Source: Clostridia bacterium (GTDB lineage: Bacteria > Bacillota_E > SLMV01 > PUMD01). Taken from it: a stretch of DNA of 10,935 bases. Position 1 is the first letter of the stretch; every line of letters begins with the position of its first letter. The position numbers and the translations under genes were made by a program. A model generated the notes under the pieces. It ran no database searches. It was not told where the DNA came from and was given only the letters and a program-made list of their open reading frames with translations. The stretch lies in assembly GCA_003563755.1 (NCBI GenBank), contig PWUB01000212.1, forward strand, positions 1 to 10,935, given 5' to 3'. Below are positions 1 to 6,685 of this stretch, in pieces.

Positions 1-204
1 AACGTCTGATGCCTCTACGCCCAGCAGGTTGGCCATGTTGATGCCCTCAGGATCCCCGGGAATCTGTGTGCGTGCCACGACCTGCTCAGGAGTCACCCAG
101 TCTCCAACGTCAACCACGACATCGCCCTTGAGCGGCAGTCGGCGCTGCTTCCTCACCACTTCATCCCGGGTAACCTTGAGTCCTGGAGTGTATGCATGAG
201 CCAT
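1..204 (-). CDS. N-terminal part of a second lipoyl-like/KOW-type scaffold protein (cut by window edge)
   Basis: This open frame starts at an ATG and runs off the left edge, giving the first 68 residues. Upstream is a strong ribosome binding site (AGGAGGGGAGG, ending 7 bases before the ATG), formed by the last codons of the preceding GlmL-like gene. The stop of that gene lies 2 bases upstream, so the two are surely cotranscribed. The fragment matches the start of the protein at 2545-3900: both have V-R-K-x-R-x-LPL-x-G-x-V near residue 20, then a GDWV motif, then LLG[VL]E near residue 60. GDWV lies in a barrel-sandwich-like turn, as in lipoyl/HlyD-type folds. The rest, including any KOW domain, is outside the window. 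Function is unknown; as a paralogue placed right after a second GlmL, it probably partners that GlmL. The homology is clear by eye and the full architecture is inferred. Confidence 0.85.
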   Translation of the reverse strand, partial: MAHAYTPGLKVTRDEVVRKQRRLPLKGDVVVDVGDWVTPEQVVARTQIPGDPEGINMANLLGVEASDV

Positions 205-206
205 GA

Positions 207-2078
207 CTACGCCTCCCCTCCTTGATTGAGGTATCTCGAGAGGGCATCGGCTGGATACACATCCAGGGCCTCTATCCAGCTGAGCAGCTGCTGTCTTCGC
301 TGCTCGACATCCTCGGAAAGGTACAGAGGACGGCCGCGCGCATCGATGACCACGCCCACTACTCCACCCTGAACCTCGACCTCCACGGACCTGCCGGGGC
401 CACCACCCACATTCCATCCGCGGGCGGGCCGGATGACCGCCTGGGCCATCTGTCCCTCTTCCAGGGGTACTCTCGTGATCTCACCGAAGGACACTGTCTC
501 TGTGATCTGCTCACCGTCGGGCATGGTGAGATCCACCGTGACCGCGGTCGTATCTTTGAGGCTCTCAATCCTGGACGATGATGGTACGGGAGCGATCGCC
601 GTTGCCAGCCGGATGAGGCAGTCGCGCTCAAACACATGCACTGCCGCCTCCGGATGTACCGAGGAGAGAACACCCAGCTGAGGCATCATGAAGATGCTGT
701 CGACCGCCAGCTCCGTGACCCCCATCGGCTGAAAAGCATCGAGCATCATCAATGCGGCCTGAACCCTCCTCGGCGCGTGTGACAGGGCTCCACCGCTCCC
801 CAGAAGCATTGACACGCTCATCATATCGACGATGGTATCTGTATGGGTGTCCTCTGAGAACATCGACTCCATGATCACCGCTTGTTTGGCTCCCTTGAGA
901 CCGGTGGCCAACGTCTTGTGATGCTCGAAAGCAAGCCTGAGTGCCTCCCGGGCCAGGGACTGCTCTATCACCAGATCCTCGAGGGTCTGAGGGATCGTGG
1001 TGGGGCGGATCATCTTGTTTCGAATCCGGTTCCTGAGATCAGCCTCCTCTATTTCAAGGGGGAGCCACCGGACGATGTCGGTTATCCCCGCCTCCAGAAG
1101 AACATTGCATATGCTGTAGCTCATGCCCAGGTTAGCTGATACAGTGCGGTTGAACGTCTCCCGGAAAACGCTGAAGATGTCGGTGGTCGCCCCGCCGATG
1201 TCCACACCCATGACATCTATACCCGCCTGCTTAGCCACGTTCTCTACATGCATACCCACCGCTCCCGGCGTAGGCATTATGGGCGCATCGGTCCACTGCA
1301 TCAACTTGTTGTACCCGGGGGCCTGGGCCATCACGTGTTCCATGAACAGATCATGAATCTCTTCCCTGGCCGGCTGCAGCACTTCCCGCTCAAGGACGGG
1401 CCGCAGATTATCCACTATACGTAAATCCACCTTGTCGGCCAGCACATTTCGCACCTCGGTTCGGGCATCCTTGTTCCCTGCATAGATAATGGGAAGCCTG
1501 AAATCGATTCCCAGGCGCGGTTTCGGATCCGCTGCTGCAATCAGCTCGCTGATCTGTCCGACGTGATACACCGTACCGCCGTCGACCCCTCCGGACAGTA
1601 GGATCATATCGGGCCGCAGCTCGCGTATCCTGCTGACTTTCTCGTGGGGCAGACGTCCGTCATCAATGGCGATAACATCCATGACTATCGCACCCGCTCC
1701 GAGGGCAGCCCGCTCGGCACTCTCGGCAGTCATGCTCTTGATGACACCAGCAACCATCATCTGCAGGCCTCCGCCGGCACTGCTGGTTGACAGATATATA
1801 TCTGCACCGCGCTCGTCCGACTCGCGAGTGGTGATGACTCCCTCCTCGTTCAGGAATGTACGGCCTGTGAGATCTTCGATCTCAGCGACGGCATTTCTGA
1901 CTCCCATGGTGACATCCTCGAAGGGTGCCTCCACGGTGGTCGGGGCCTCACCTCTCACTACCAGTCGGTACTCTTCGTCATGTCGTTCGACCAGAATCGC
2001 TTTCGTCGTGGTGCTTCCGCAATCGGTGGCGACGATGGTTCGAATGTTGCTTCTATCGATCTCCTTCGCCTGTGACAA
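207..2078 (-). CDS. glmL: GlmL/MutL-family actin-fold ATPase, paralogue 1
   Basis: This protein belongs to the GlmL (MutL) family, the ASKHA-fold proteins known as accessory factors of adenosylcobalamin-dependent glutamate mutase, probably in reactivation. It is not the mismatch-repair MutL. Visible motifs are the phosphate-1 loop DCGSTTTK (residues 19-26), STSSAGGG near 97, LSGGVDGG (161-168), PTPGAVG near 270, the phosphate-2 motif DIGGATTD (293-300), and an adenosine-type GSGG (427-430). A beta-rich C-terminal domain ends with a GRP-L segment. The TTG start is chosen because AGGAGG lies 9 bases upstream and it aligns with the start of the paralogue at 3869-5776. A TTG at 2111 would add 11 residues but has no visible binding site. 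Length is 623 residues. More than half the residues match the paralogue by eye. It lacks the basic amphipathic tail of that paralogue. No mutase subunit is in the window, so a mutase role is doubtful. Family is certain and function is not. Confidence 0.93.
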   Translation of the reverse strand: MSQAKEIDRSNIRTIVATDCGSTTTKAILVERHDEEYRLVVRGEAPTTVEAPFEDVTMGVRNAVAEIEDLTGRTFLNEEGVITTRESDERGADIYLSTSSAGGGLQMMVAGVIKSMTAESAERAALGAGAIVMDVIAIDDGRLPHEKVSRIRELRPDMILLSGGVDGGTVYHVGQISELIAAADPKPRLGIDFRLPIIYAGNKDARTEVRNVLADKVDLRIVDNLRPVLEREVLQPAREEIHDLFMEHVMAQAPGYNKLMQWTDAPIMPTPGAVGMHVENVAKQAGIDVMGVDIGGATTDIFSVFRETFNRTVSANLGMSYSICNVLLEAGITDIVRWLPLEIEEADLRNRIRNKMIRPTTIPQTLEDLVIEQSLAREALRLAFEHHKTLATGLKGAKQAVIMESMFSEDTHTDTIVDMMSVSMLLGSGGALSHAPRRVQAALMMLDAFQPMGVTELAVDSIFMMPQLGVLSSVHPEAAVHVFERDCLIRLATAIAPVPSSSRIESLKDTTAVTVDLTMPDGEQITETVSFGEITRVPLEEGQMAQAVIRPARGWNVGGGPGRSVEVEVQGGVVGVVIDARGRPLYLSEDVEQRRQQLLSWIEALDVYPADALSRYLNQGGEA

Positions 2079-2087
2079 CCAATCTCT

Positions 2088-2093
2088 CCTCCT
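2088..2093 (-). promoter_or_regulatory. Ribosome binding site that decides the start of GlmL paralogue 1
   Basis: AGGAGG on the minus strand lies 9 bases before the TTG at 2078. It sits inside the frame that would be read from the longer TTG start at 2111. This favours the 2078 start, which also matches the N-terminus length of the other GlmL. Confidence 0.7.
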
Positions 2094-2151
2094 CCCGCTC
2101 CAACAGCACAATCAAGAACTCCCGGCGTAAGTCCGTGACCCCAAGATGCCT

Positions 2152-2493
2152 TCAGGACCCGGGCTCACCGCCATCATCATCGGGATCATCCTCGGGGGGA
2201 TCATCGCCCCCCGAACGCTCTTCCTTGGCAAGGGACTCAAGGCGGTCCACGAGTCTGTCGATATTCTCCCTGTCCTGAAGGAGAAATCCGGCCTCCGACA
2301 TGTAGGGATGTCCCGTAACGACGTCACCAATCGGAGCGAAAAAATGTACCAATTGGCTCACCAGGAAAGAGAAGGGTCGAAAGGTGTCGGCCACGAGAAT
2401 GGCAGGTGCGACCATACCCCAGTCGTGTACCCGCTTCGACAATCCTTCGATCATCTCATCCCGTCTTTCAGGTGAAAGATCGTCCAGGAACAT
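2152..2493 (-). CDS. Small hypothetical protein with a central hydrophobic segment and acidic tail
   Basis: This gene encodes 113 residues. The N-terminus is helical and charged (LSPERRDEMIEGL, about 5-17). A hydrophobic stretch at about 26-54 (from MVAPAILVADTFRPFSFL onward to HFFAPI) could be one membrane segment or a membrane-lying amphipathic helix. Then come a charged helix with DRENIDRLVDRLE (about 80-92) and a disordered tail rich in D, E, P and G. I chose the ATG at 2493, 7 codons inside a longer GTG-started frame, because a G-rich AAGGGGG stretch lies a few bases upstream; the GTG lacks a clear site. The gene sits between the lipoyl/KOW gene (51-base gap) and the second GlmL (73-base gap), so it is probably part of the same operon. 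The pattern RPxSFxxSQ followed by DREN-xx-RL resembles small uncharacterised proteins I recall from other bacteria, without an assigned function. A membrane tether or subunit role is a guess. Confidence 0.75.
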   Translation of the reverse strand: MFLDDLSPERRDEMIEGLSKRVHDWGMVAPAILVADTFRPFSFLVSQLVHFFAPIGDVVTGHPYMSEAGFLLQDRENIDRLVDRLESLAKEERSGGDDPPEDDPDDDGGEPGS

Positions 2494-2544
2494 ATACTCT
2501 ACCCCCTTGCACACCGGAGGAACGGAAGCATCTCCCTGGGCATC

Positions 2545-3900
2545 TCAGAACGGCTCGATGTTCTTCCGGGGAACGCTCACTACCTCTTCGGTCCCGTCTA
2601 TGCGAATGCGAGCGACGGGTACCCTTGCTCCCGTCTCGATCTCGATCGGCCTGTTCGGCATCTCGACGACCTCACCCAGAGCCCCGAAATGCGGGTCGCT
2701 GACGATCCGCACATGTTGACCCAGGGTTATGTCGTCTCCGAACTCGCGGCCCTTCTGGAGTTCTCCGTCGAAGTCGGGGAAGGGACAGACAATTTCAGGG
2801 CGGATGGCCCCGGCACGAATCTGAGTCCGGCCGTTGATGGAGACGTCCATGCCGTCGAGATCTTTCAGGGCATCGAAGGCATGCTGCCTCATCTTGAGTT
2901 CACCGAAACCCTCCATCAGGATCACCGTCATGGGGATGTCCTCCTGGCCGGTAATCCCGACTCCGAGCTTAACGCCCAGGGAGTTAACCAGGTGCAGGTA
3001 GGTGGCGGTGGCACAAACCACCCCGGTGCATCCGACCTCGAGGGCCTTCTGCAGACCCTCGTCGGTGGCATGCCCCCCGACCACTATGACCTTGCCCCTC
3101 AGTTCATCATCCACCATTTCAGGCTCCAGGTTGGCGTTGATATCATCATCCAGAACCGCCAGTTCTCCGTGATTCTCCGGACCCACCCCGAATATGCCGT
3201 TGATGACAACACCGTAGGTTTCGATGACTGCACCGAACCTGGGCACTATCTCCACGACCTGGCCATTGATGTACGCGGAGGCAATGACCTCCTTGAAGGG
3301 CCTGGAAATGGTGACGTAGCCGTTCTGTTCGTTGATCTCGGAGACCAGACCGGAAATTGGTGCGGTGGCGTTTCTCGTGAAGAACGACGACTGTTCACCT
3401 TTTTTCGCGATAACAGCGCCTTTCTTTATCTCCTGACCCTCTTCGAGAAGCATATGCTGCCGGATCTCTCGCGGGCGGACACCGAGCTCGAACGCCACAT
3501 CGAAACTGACCGGTGGCTCCTCCCTGCCGAATTCCTCCCTGATGACCAAACGTCCGGACTTCGCAGAGACGTCCTCGACAACACCGTCCGTGGGGGACTC
3601 GTATTCCTTCCTGCCGTAAGTGCCCGCCTTGGCCCTGGCGATCACCTGGCCCGTTTTCACCTGCTCGCCAATGTCCACAAGGAGACTGTCAGGAGCATTC
3701 TGCGGTTCGAGACCCAGCAGGCGGAAAAGAGGTATGACCCACGGTATGCCCGGCTTGAGCGTGATTTTCGCGATTTCCGCTTGATGCTCCACCCAGTCGC
3801 CTTCAGAGACCGAAACCTCTCCCGGAAGGGGCAGAATACGCTCCTTCCGAACGAGCTGTATGGGATAACTATCGCTTGAATAGTCGGGCAAAGAAGCCAA
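2545..3900 (-). CDS. Scaffold-like protein with barrel-sandwich (lipoyl/biotinyl-like) repeats and a C-terminal KOW-like domain
   Basis: This 451-residue protein has no signal peptide or obvious membrane helix. Three segments look like barrel-sandwich hybrid turns: LPGEVSVSEGDWV (24-37), VDIGEQVKTGQVIARA (75-90) with SPTDGVVEDV (102-111), and LEEGQEIKKGAVIAKKG (152-168) with APISGLVSEI (180-189). No lipoyl or biotinyl lysine motif such as MKM is present, so the fold is probably structural, as in HlyD- or RnfC-type proteins. A middle alpha/beta region follows (about 265-340, VIVVGG then GITGQED and EGFGELKM). A KOW-like domain ends the protein (about 392-451, GQHVRIVSDPHFGALGEVV). The TTG start is preceded by GGAGGAG with a 7-base spacer, and it overlaps the end of the upstream GlmL gene by 32 bases, implying translational coupling. 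A longer frame to 3996 would begin inside GlmL and adds a basic, low-complexity N-terminus, so it is rejected. A scaffold role for GlmL or the membrane proteins is inferred; I know no named function. Confidence 0.85.
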   Translation of the reverse strand: MASLPDYSSDSYPIQLVRKERILPLPGEVSVSEGDWVEHQAEIAKITLKPGIPWVIPLFRLLGLEPQNAPDSLLVDIGEQVKTGQVIARAKAGTYGRKEYESPTDGVVEDVSAKSGRLVIREEFGREEPPVSFDVAFELGVRPREIRQHMLLEEGQEIKKGAVIAKKGEQSSFFTRNATAPISGLVSEINEQNGYVTISRPFKEVIASAYINGQVVEIVPRFGAVIETYGVVINGIFGVGPENHGELAVLDDDINANLEPEMVDDELRGKVIVVGGHATDEGLQKALEVGCTGVVCATATYLHLVNSLGVKLGVGITGQEDIPMTVILMEGFGELKMRQHAFDALKDLDGMDVSINGRTQIRAGAIRPEIVCPFPDFDGELQKGREFGDDITLGQHVRIVSDPHFGALGEVVEMPNRPIEIETGARVPVARIRIDGTEEVVSVPRKNIEPF

Positions 3901-5776
3901 GTTTCTTCTCCTCCTTTTCCTCCATTGCACTCGATATCGGGCTCTCCTCCTGGTACTCGCGGATAAGCTCCACGGAATACACATCGAGTTCCTCAATCCA
4001 CTCCGTCAGCGCTTCGACTCTTTGAGCCGGGTTTTCCGGCAGCACGATGGGACGTCCCCGGCAGTCGATTATCACCCCGGCGGGGCCTCCCTCGACGGTC
4101 TCAGTGACAGCCTCTCCCCTGCCTTCGCCGAGATCGAAAGCCCGCTCCGGCGCGGCGACCACCTCAGCGGTCTCCCCCACGCCTAGTTTAACCCTCTTGA
4201 TCTCGCCGAAGTTAACTTCCTTGGTGATGATCTCACCGGAGGGCATCGTTATCTCGACGCTGACACACTTCCTTCCCGCCCTGCCTTTACCGGTCGGCGC
4301 GATGACCGTGCCGAGGCGGACGAGACAGTCCTTGTCGAACACTTCCGAAGCTATCTCGGGATGCGTGGATGCGAGCACACCCAGGTGAGGCATCATGAAG
4401 ATGCTGTCCACGGCCAGCTGGGTGATGCCCTCCGGCTCAAAGGAGTCAATGAGCATCAGGGCGGCCTGCTCACGCTGAGGGGCGTGGGACAGAACGCCTC
4501 CGCTTCCCACCAGCATACCCAGTCCTGACATATCGATGATCTCTTCGCCACTTGAGTAAAATAATGCGCCTCCACGATCCTGCCAACCAGCGGTCACCTG
4601 CTGCTTTTCCACCTTGCGGGCGAGGCTCTTATGATGCTCAAAGGACCGGCGCAGGGCTTCCCTGGCCAGGGCCTGCTCGAGGATCAACTGGTACATCGTC
4701 TGGGGTATGGTCGTGGGACGAACCATCTTGTTACTGATCCAATCACAGAGGTCCTTTTCGGAGACCGCAAAGGGGCACCAACGGCTGACGTTTTCGAAGC
4801 CGCTTTCTTCGTACACATTCGTGATGCTGTAACTCATGCCCAGGTTGGCGCTCACCGTCCGGGTGAAGGTGCCGTCGAAATCGGAGAATATGTCCGTGGT
4901 GGCACCGCCGATATCAACACCGATGATATCAGCGTCATAATTTTCAGCCATGGTGTGTATTATGCTTCCCACCGCACCGGGCGTCGGCATGATGGTGGTA
5001 TCAACCCACTCCATCAATGTCTCGTAACCCGGGGCCTGGGCCATAACGTGGTTCATGAACAAGTCGTGGATTCTCTCACGGGCGGGTCCGAGGTTCTCCT
5101 GGTCGTGCCGCGGTCTCAGGTTGGGAACGATGTGCACATCCAGCTTCTCCTGCAGGATCCCCTGGACCAGGTCCTGGGCGTCCTGGTTCCCTGCATATAC
5201 GACCGGGAGTTGATAACCCACACCGAATCGGGGCTGCGGATTCGCCTGTAGGATGGTCTCGGCAAGGGCTGCGAGGTAAGACACCGATCCGCCGTCAACG
5301 CCACCAGACAAAAGAATGATATCTGGCCTCAGCTCGCGAATCCGGGTGATGTGCTCCGAAGTAGAACGTCCGTCGTCCACGGCTATGACATCAAGCACCA
5401 CGGCTCCCGCACCGAGAGCGGCACGGTGAGCAGAGCTGGCACTGATGCTGCTGACCAGGCCCGCCACCATCATTTGGAGTCCGCCGCCAGCACTGCTGGT
5501 GGAGACGTAATAATCGACACCGTCGTCTCCAGCACGAGGCCGAATCACGTACCCGTCGTCATCGAGAAGGCGTCGATCAGCCATCTCCTGCGTCAGGCGC
5601 ATCGATCGCCTGACCCCTACCACCACATCCTCCCACGGTTTCTCAACGGTCGTCTGAACCTCTCCCCGGGTGACCAACCGGTACTCGTCACCCTGTCTTT
5701 CTATCAAGATTGCCTTCGTCGTTGTGGACCCTACATCGGTCGCCAAAATTGATCTCAGATCATCGGACGCACCCAA
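3869..5776 (-). CDS. glmL: GlmL/MutL-family actin-fold ATPase, paralogue 2, with a cationic amphipathic C-terminal tail
   Basis: This is the full-length GlmL-family ATPase (635 residues), first gene after the hairpin at 5892-5923. Motifs are phosphate-1 DVGSTTTK (14-21), STSSAGGG (92-99), LSGGVDGG (156-163), PTPGAVG (264-270), phosphate-2 DIGGATTD (288-295) and GSGG (424-427). The C-terminal beta domain (about 505-580) ends with a GRPIVLPE segment. The TTG start has GGAGG 7 bases upstream. After a domain ending near residue 610 the chain carries an acidic/basic linker and then GFFARLFKR, which could form a short amphipathic helix with a basic face, like the membrane-targeting tails of actin-like FtsA. 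The paralogue at 207-2078 has no such tail. The codons for this tail also carry the ribosome binding site of the next gene, which may partly explain its composition. Known family members assist glutamate mutase, but no mutase is visible here. Family assignment is firm; membrane attachment is a hypothesis. Confidence 0.95.
   Translation of the reverse strand: MGASDDLRSILATDVGSTTTKAILIERQGDEYRLVTRGEVQTTVEKPWEDVVVGVRRSMRLTQEMADRRLLDDDGYVIRPRAGDDGVDYYVSTSSAGGGLQMMVAGLVSSISASSAHRAALGAGAVVLDVIAVDDGRSTSEHITRIRELRPDIILLSGGVDGGSVSYLAALAETILQANPQPRFGVGYQLPVVYAGNQDAQDLVQGILQEKLDVHIVPNLRPRHDQENLGPARERIHDLFMNHVMAQAPGYETLMEWVDTTIMPTPGAVGSIIHTMAENYDADIIGVDIGGATTDIFSDFDGTFTRTVSANLGMSYSITNVYEESGFENVSRWCPFAVSEKDLCDWISNKMVRPTTIPQTMYQLILEQALAREALRRSFEHHKSLARKVEKQQVTAGWQDRGGALFYSSGEEIIDMSGLGMLVGSGGVLSHAPQREQAALMLIDSFEPEGITQLAVDSIFMMPHLGVLASTHPEIASEVFDKDCLVRLGTVIAPTGKGRAGRKCVSVEITMPSGEIITKEVNFGEIKRVKLGVGETAEVVAAPERAFDLGEGRGEAVTETVEGGPAGVIIDCRGRPIVLPENPAQRVEALTEWIEELDVYSVELIREYQEESPISSAMEEKEEKKLGFFARLFKR
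3908..3914 (-). promoter_or_regulatory. Ribosome binding site inside the 3' end of GlmL paralogue 2
   Basis: GGAGGAG on the minus strand lies 7 bases before the TTG at 3900, within the lysine/glutamate-rich codons of the GlmL tail. It fixes the start of the lipoyl/KOW gene and means the two genes overlap by 32 bases. Confidence 0.7.
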
Positions 5777-5826
5777 TGGTTCCCCTCCCTTGTCATCAAC
5801 TCAGTGTATCGGTCGCCACCTTTCTT

Positions 5827-5856
5827 ATAATACACCATCACATCGAGGCCATGGAA
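5827..5856 (-). promoter_or_regulatory. Candidate promoter for the GlmL module
   Basis: On the minus strand, TATTAT (5832-5827) could be a -10 box and TTCCAT (5856-5851) a weak -35 box, with an 18-base spacer. Transcription would begin about 45 bases before the GlmL start. The position downstream of a terminator-like hairpin fits a separate transcription unit. The -35 match is poor, so this is tentative. Confidence 0.35.
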
Positions 5857-5877
5857 AGGGTGTAGAATCTGTGATGG
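5835..5877. repeat. Inverted repeat overlapping the candidate promoter
   Basis: CCATCACA (5835-5842) and TGTGATGG (5870-5877) form a perfect 8-bp inverted repeat with a 27-base gap. One arm falls between the putative -10 and -35 boxes, and the other lies just upstream of the -35. This placement would suit a repressor operator or a looped binding site, but 8 bp with a long gap can arise by chance. Confidence 0.35.
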
Positions 5878-5891
5878 GTCACCGCTTTTAC

Positions 5892-5923
5892 CGGAAAGCC
5901 CACTCGCTCGAGTGGGCTTTCCG
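5892..5923 (-). terminator. Strong stem-loop between the membrane gene block and the GlmL module
   Basis: A perfect 15-bp inverted repeat (CGGAAAGCCCACTCG and its complement) is separated by 2 bases, so the real loop is about 4 bases with a 14-bp stem. The AAAGCCC...GGGCTTT design is typical of rho-independent terminators, including bidirectional ones. Neither side has a long U tract after the stem (minus side GGTAAAAG, plus side CTATATCC), so it may be a weak terminator, an attenuator or an RNA-stabilising element. It lies 54 bases after the end of the six-helix gene at 5977-6585, as a terminator for that operon would. Confidence 0.65.
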
Positions 5924-5976
5924 CTATATCCTTTCATCTGCACACACCACACGCTTGTTATCTACCGTATCATCCA

Positions 5977-6585
5977 CTAACCGGCAATCTGCAGCCACTC
6001 GATGAAGAGCATGTTCATGCGCTGCAGCATCAGGTTGTAACGGTAGATCACGGTGTTTCCGAAGGAAGCACCCAAGCCGATCATGATTATCCACCGGCCC
6101 GCGGATGCGCCGTACTTGACCACCGGGTTCTCCCTGCTTACGGTGAAGAAGAAGTACATCAGTGTACAGACGACGCCGAGCCAGTAGATCCAGTCATTGA
6201 CTGTTGTCAATGTACGGAACGTTCCCGTCACCTGCCCCATCATCGGCGGTACCGAATAGGACAGGGTCAGACCCGCTCCGTAGCCCACCCACAGGGACAG
6301 CGGGTATCTCGAGATCCACGTAAGTGAAGGCGAGAATCGCGTGTAGATCGCCAGGCCGATGAGAATCGGTATTACGTAGCTCCAGTACCCCCTGGTGAGG
6401 AGATCGTCCATGATGGTCGGCTTGATCCGGACGTGGAAAGTGTTACCGACCGTGTAGGCGGCGCTCATGCCCACGTACGCGTGCTCGGTGAACTTCCATA
6501 CCGGATTGTCCTTGTATAAGTAGCTGAAACAGGCCAGTGTGGCAAGAGCCGCAACCCACACACCGGGTTCCGTGCTGACTAGCAC
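5977..6585 (-). CDS. Six-helix integral membrane protein, uncharacterised (A)
   Basis: This gene encodes 202 residues. Six hydrophobic segments are visible at about 8-24, 37-52, 67-84, 96-112, 132-149 and 164-181. Conserved-looking motifs are SYLYKDNPVWKFTEHAYVG (21-39) near the end of helix 1, RYPLSLWVGYGAG near 93-105, and a Y-R-Y-N pattern at 181-184. The GTG start is supported by a perfect AGGAGG, 9 bases upstream. The gene is last in the four-gene membrane block, 100 bases after the preceding gene, and is followed by the hairpin at 5892-5923. No transporter, enzyme or known family signature was recognised. It resembles, from memory, uncharacterised membrane proteins that occur beside DUF6754 genes, but I cannot verify this. 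A structural subunit of a membrane complex with its three neighbours is inferred from gene order only. Confidence 0.85.
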   Translation of the reverse strand: MLVSTEPGVWVAALATLACFSYLYKDNPVWKFTEHAYVGMSAAYTVGNTFHVRIKPTIMDDLLTRGYWSYVIPILIGLAIYTRFSPSLTWISRYPLSLWVGYGAGLTLSYSVPPMMGQVTGTFRTLTTVNDWIYWLGVVCTLMYFFFTVSRENPVVKYGASAGRWIIMIGLGASFGNTVIYRYNLMLQRMNMLFIEWLQIAG

Positions 6586-6655
6586 TCTGAGTCACCTCCT
6601 CGAAGGTGTCACACATGTACCGATATATCAAGCTGCTCCCCTTGAGAACGTCTTC

Positions 6656-6677
6656 TGGGGGTGTGTTCCGCCCCCCA
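6656..6677 (-). other. Short G-rich hairpin between two membrane genes
   Basis: TGGGGG (minus 6677-6672) can pair with CCCCCA (6661-6656) across a 10-base loop. It lies in the 100-base gap between the genes at 6686-7543 and 5977-6585. It has no U tract, so it is not a convincing terminator; it may only slow or stabilise the message. Confidence 0.3.
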
Positions 6678-6685
6678 ACCCATCA

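Noticed and set aside
207..2078. DNA mismatch repair MutL
   Set aside because: The name MutL is shared, but the motifs (GSTTTK, DIGGATTD) are of the actin-fold GlmL family, not the GHKL ATPase of mismatch repair.
2689..3879. A 396-residue open frame on the plus strand, opposite the lipoyl/KOW gene
   Set aside because: It is an antisense shadow. The minus-strand gene in the same place has recognisable domains, a paralogue at 1-204 and a strong binding site, while the plus-strand product shows no known motif.
3901..3996. Longer N-terminus for the lipoyl/KOW protein starting at 3996
   Set aside because: It would overlap GlmL by over 120 bases, has no ribosome binding site, and adds a low-complexity arginine-rich stretch absent from the paralogue at 1-204. 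The TTG at 3900 has a good site.
4631..5251. A 206-residue plus-strand open frame opposite GlmL paralogue 2
   Set aside because: Antisense shadow of a protein whose nucleotide-binding motifs are clear; no similarity to any family was recognised.
5755..5952. A 65-residue minus-strand open frame across the intergenic region
   Set aside because: It runs through the hairpin and the promoter candidate and overlaps the GlmL start in another frame, with no motif or good ribosome binding site.
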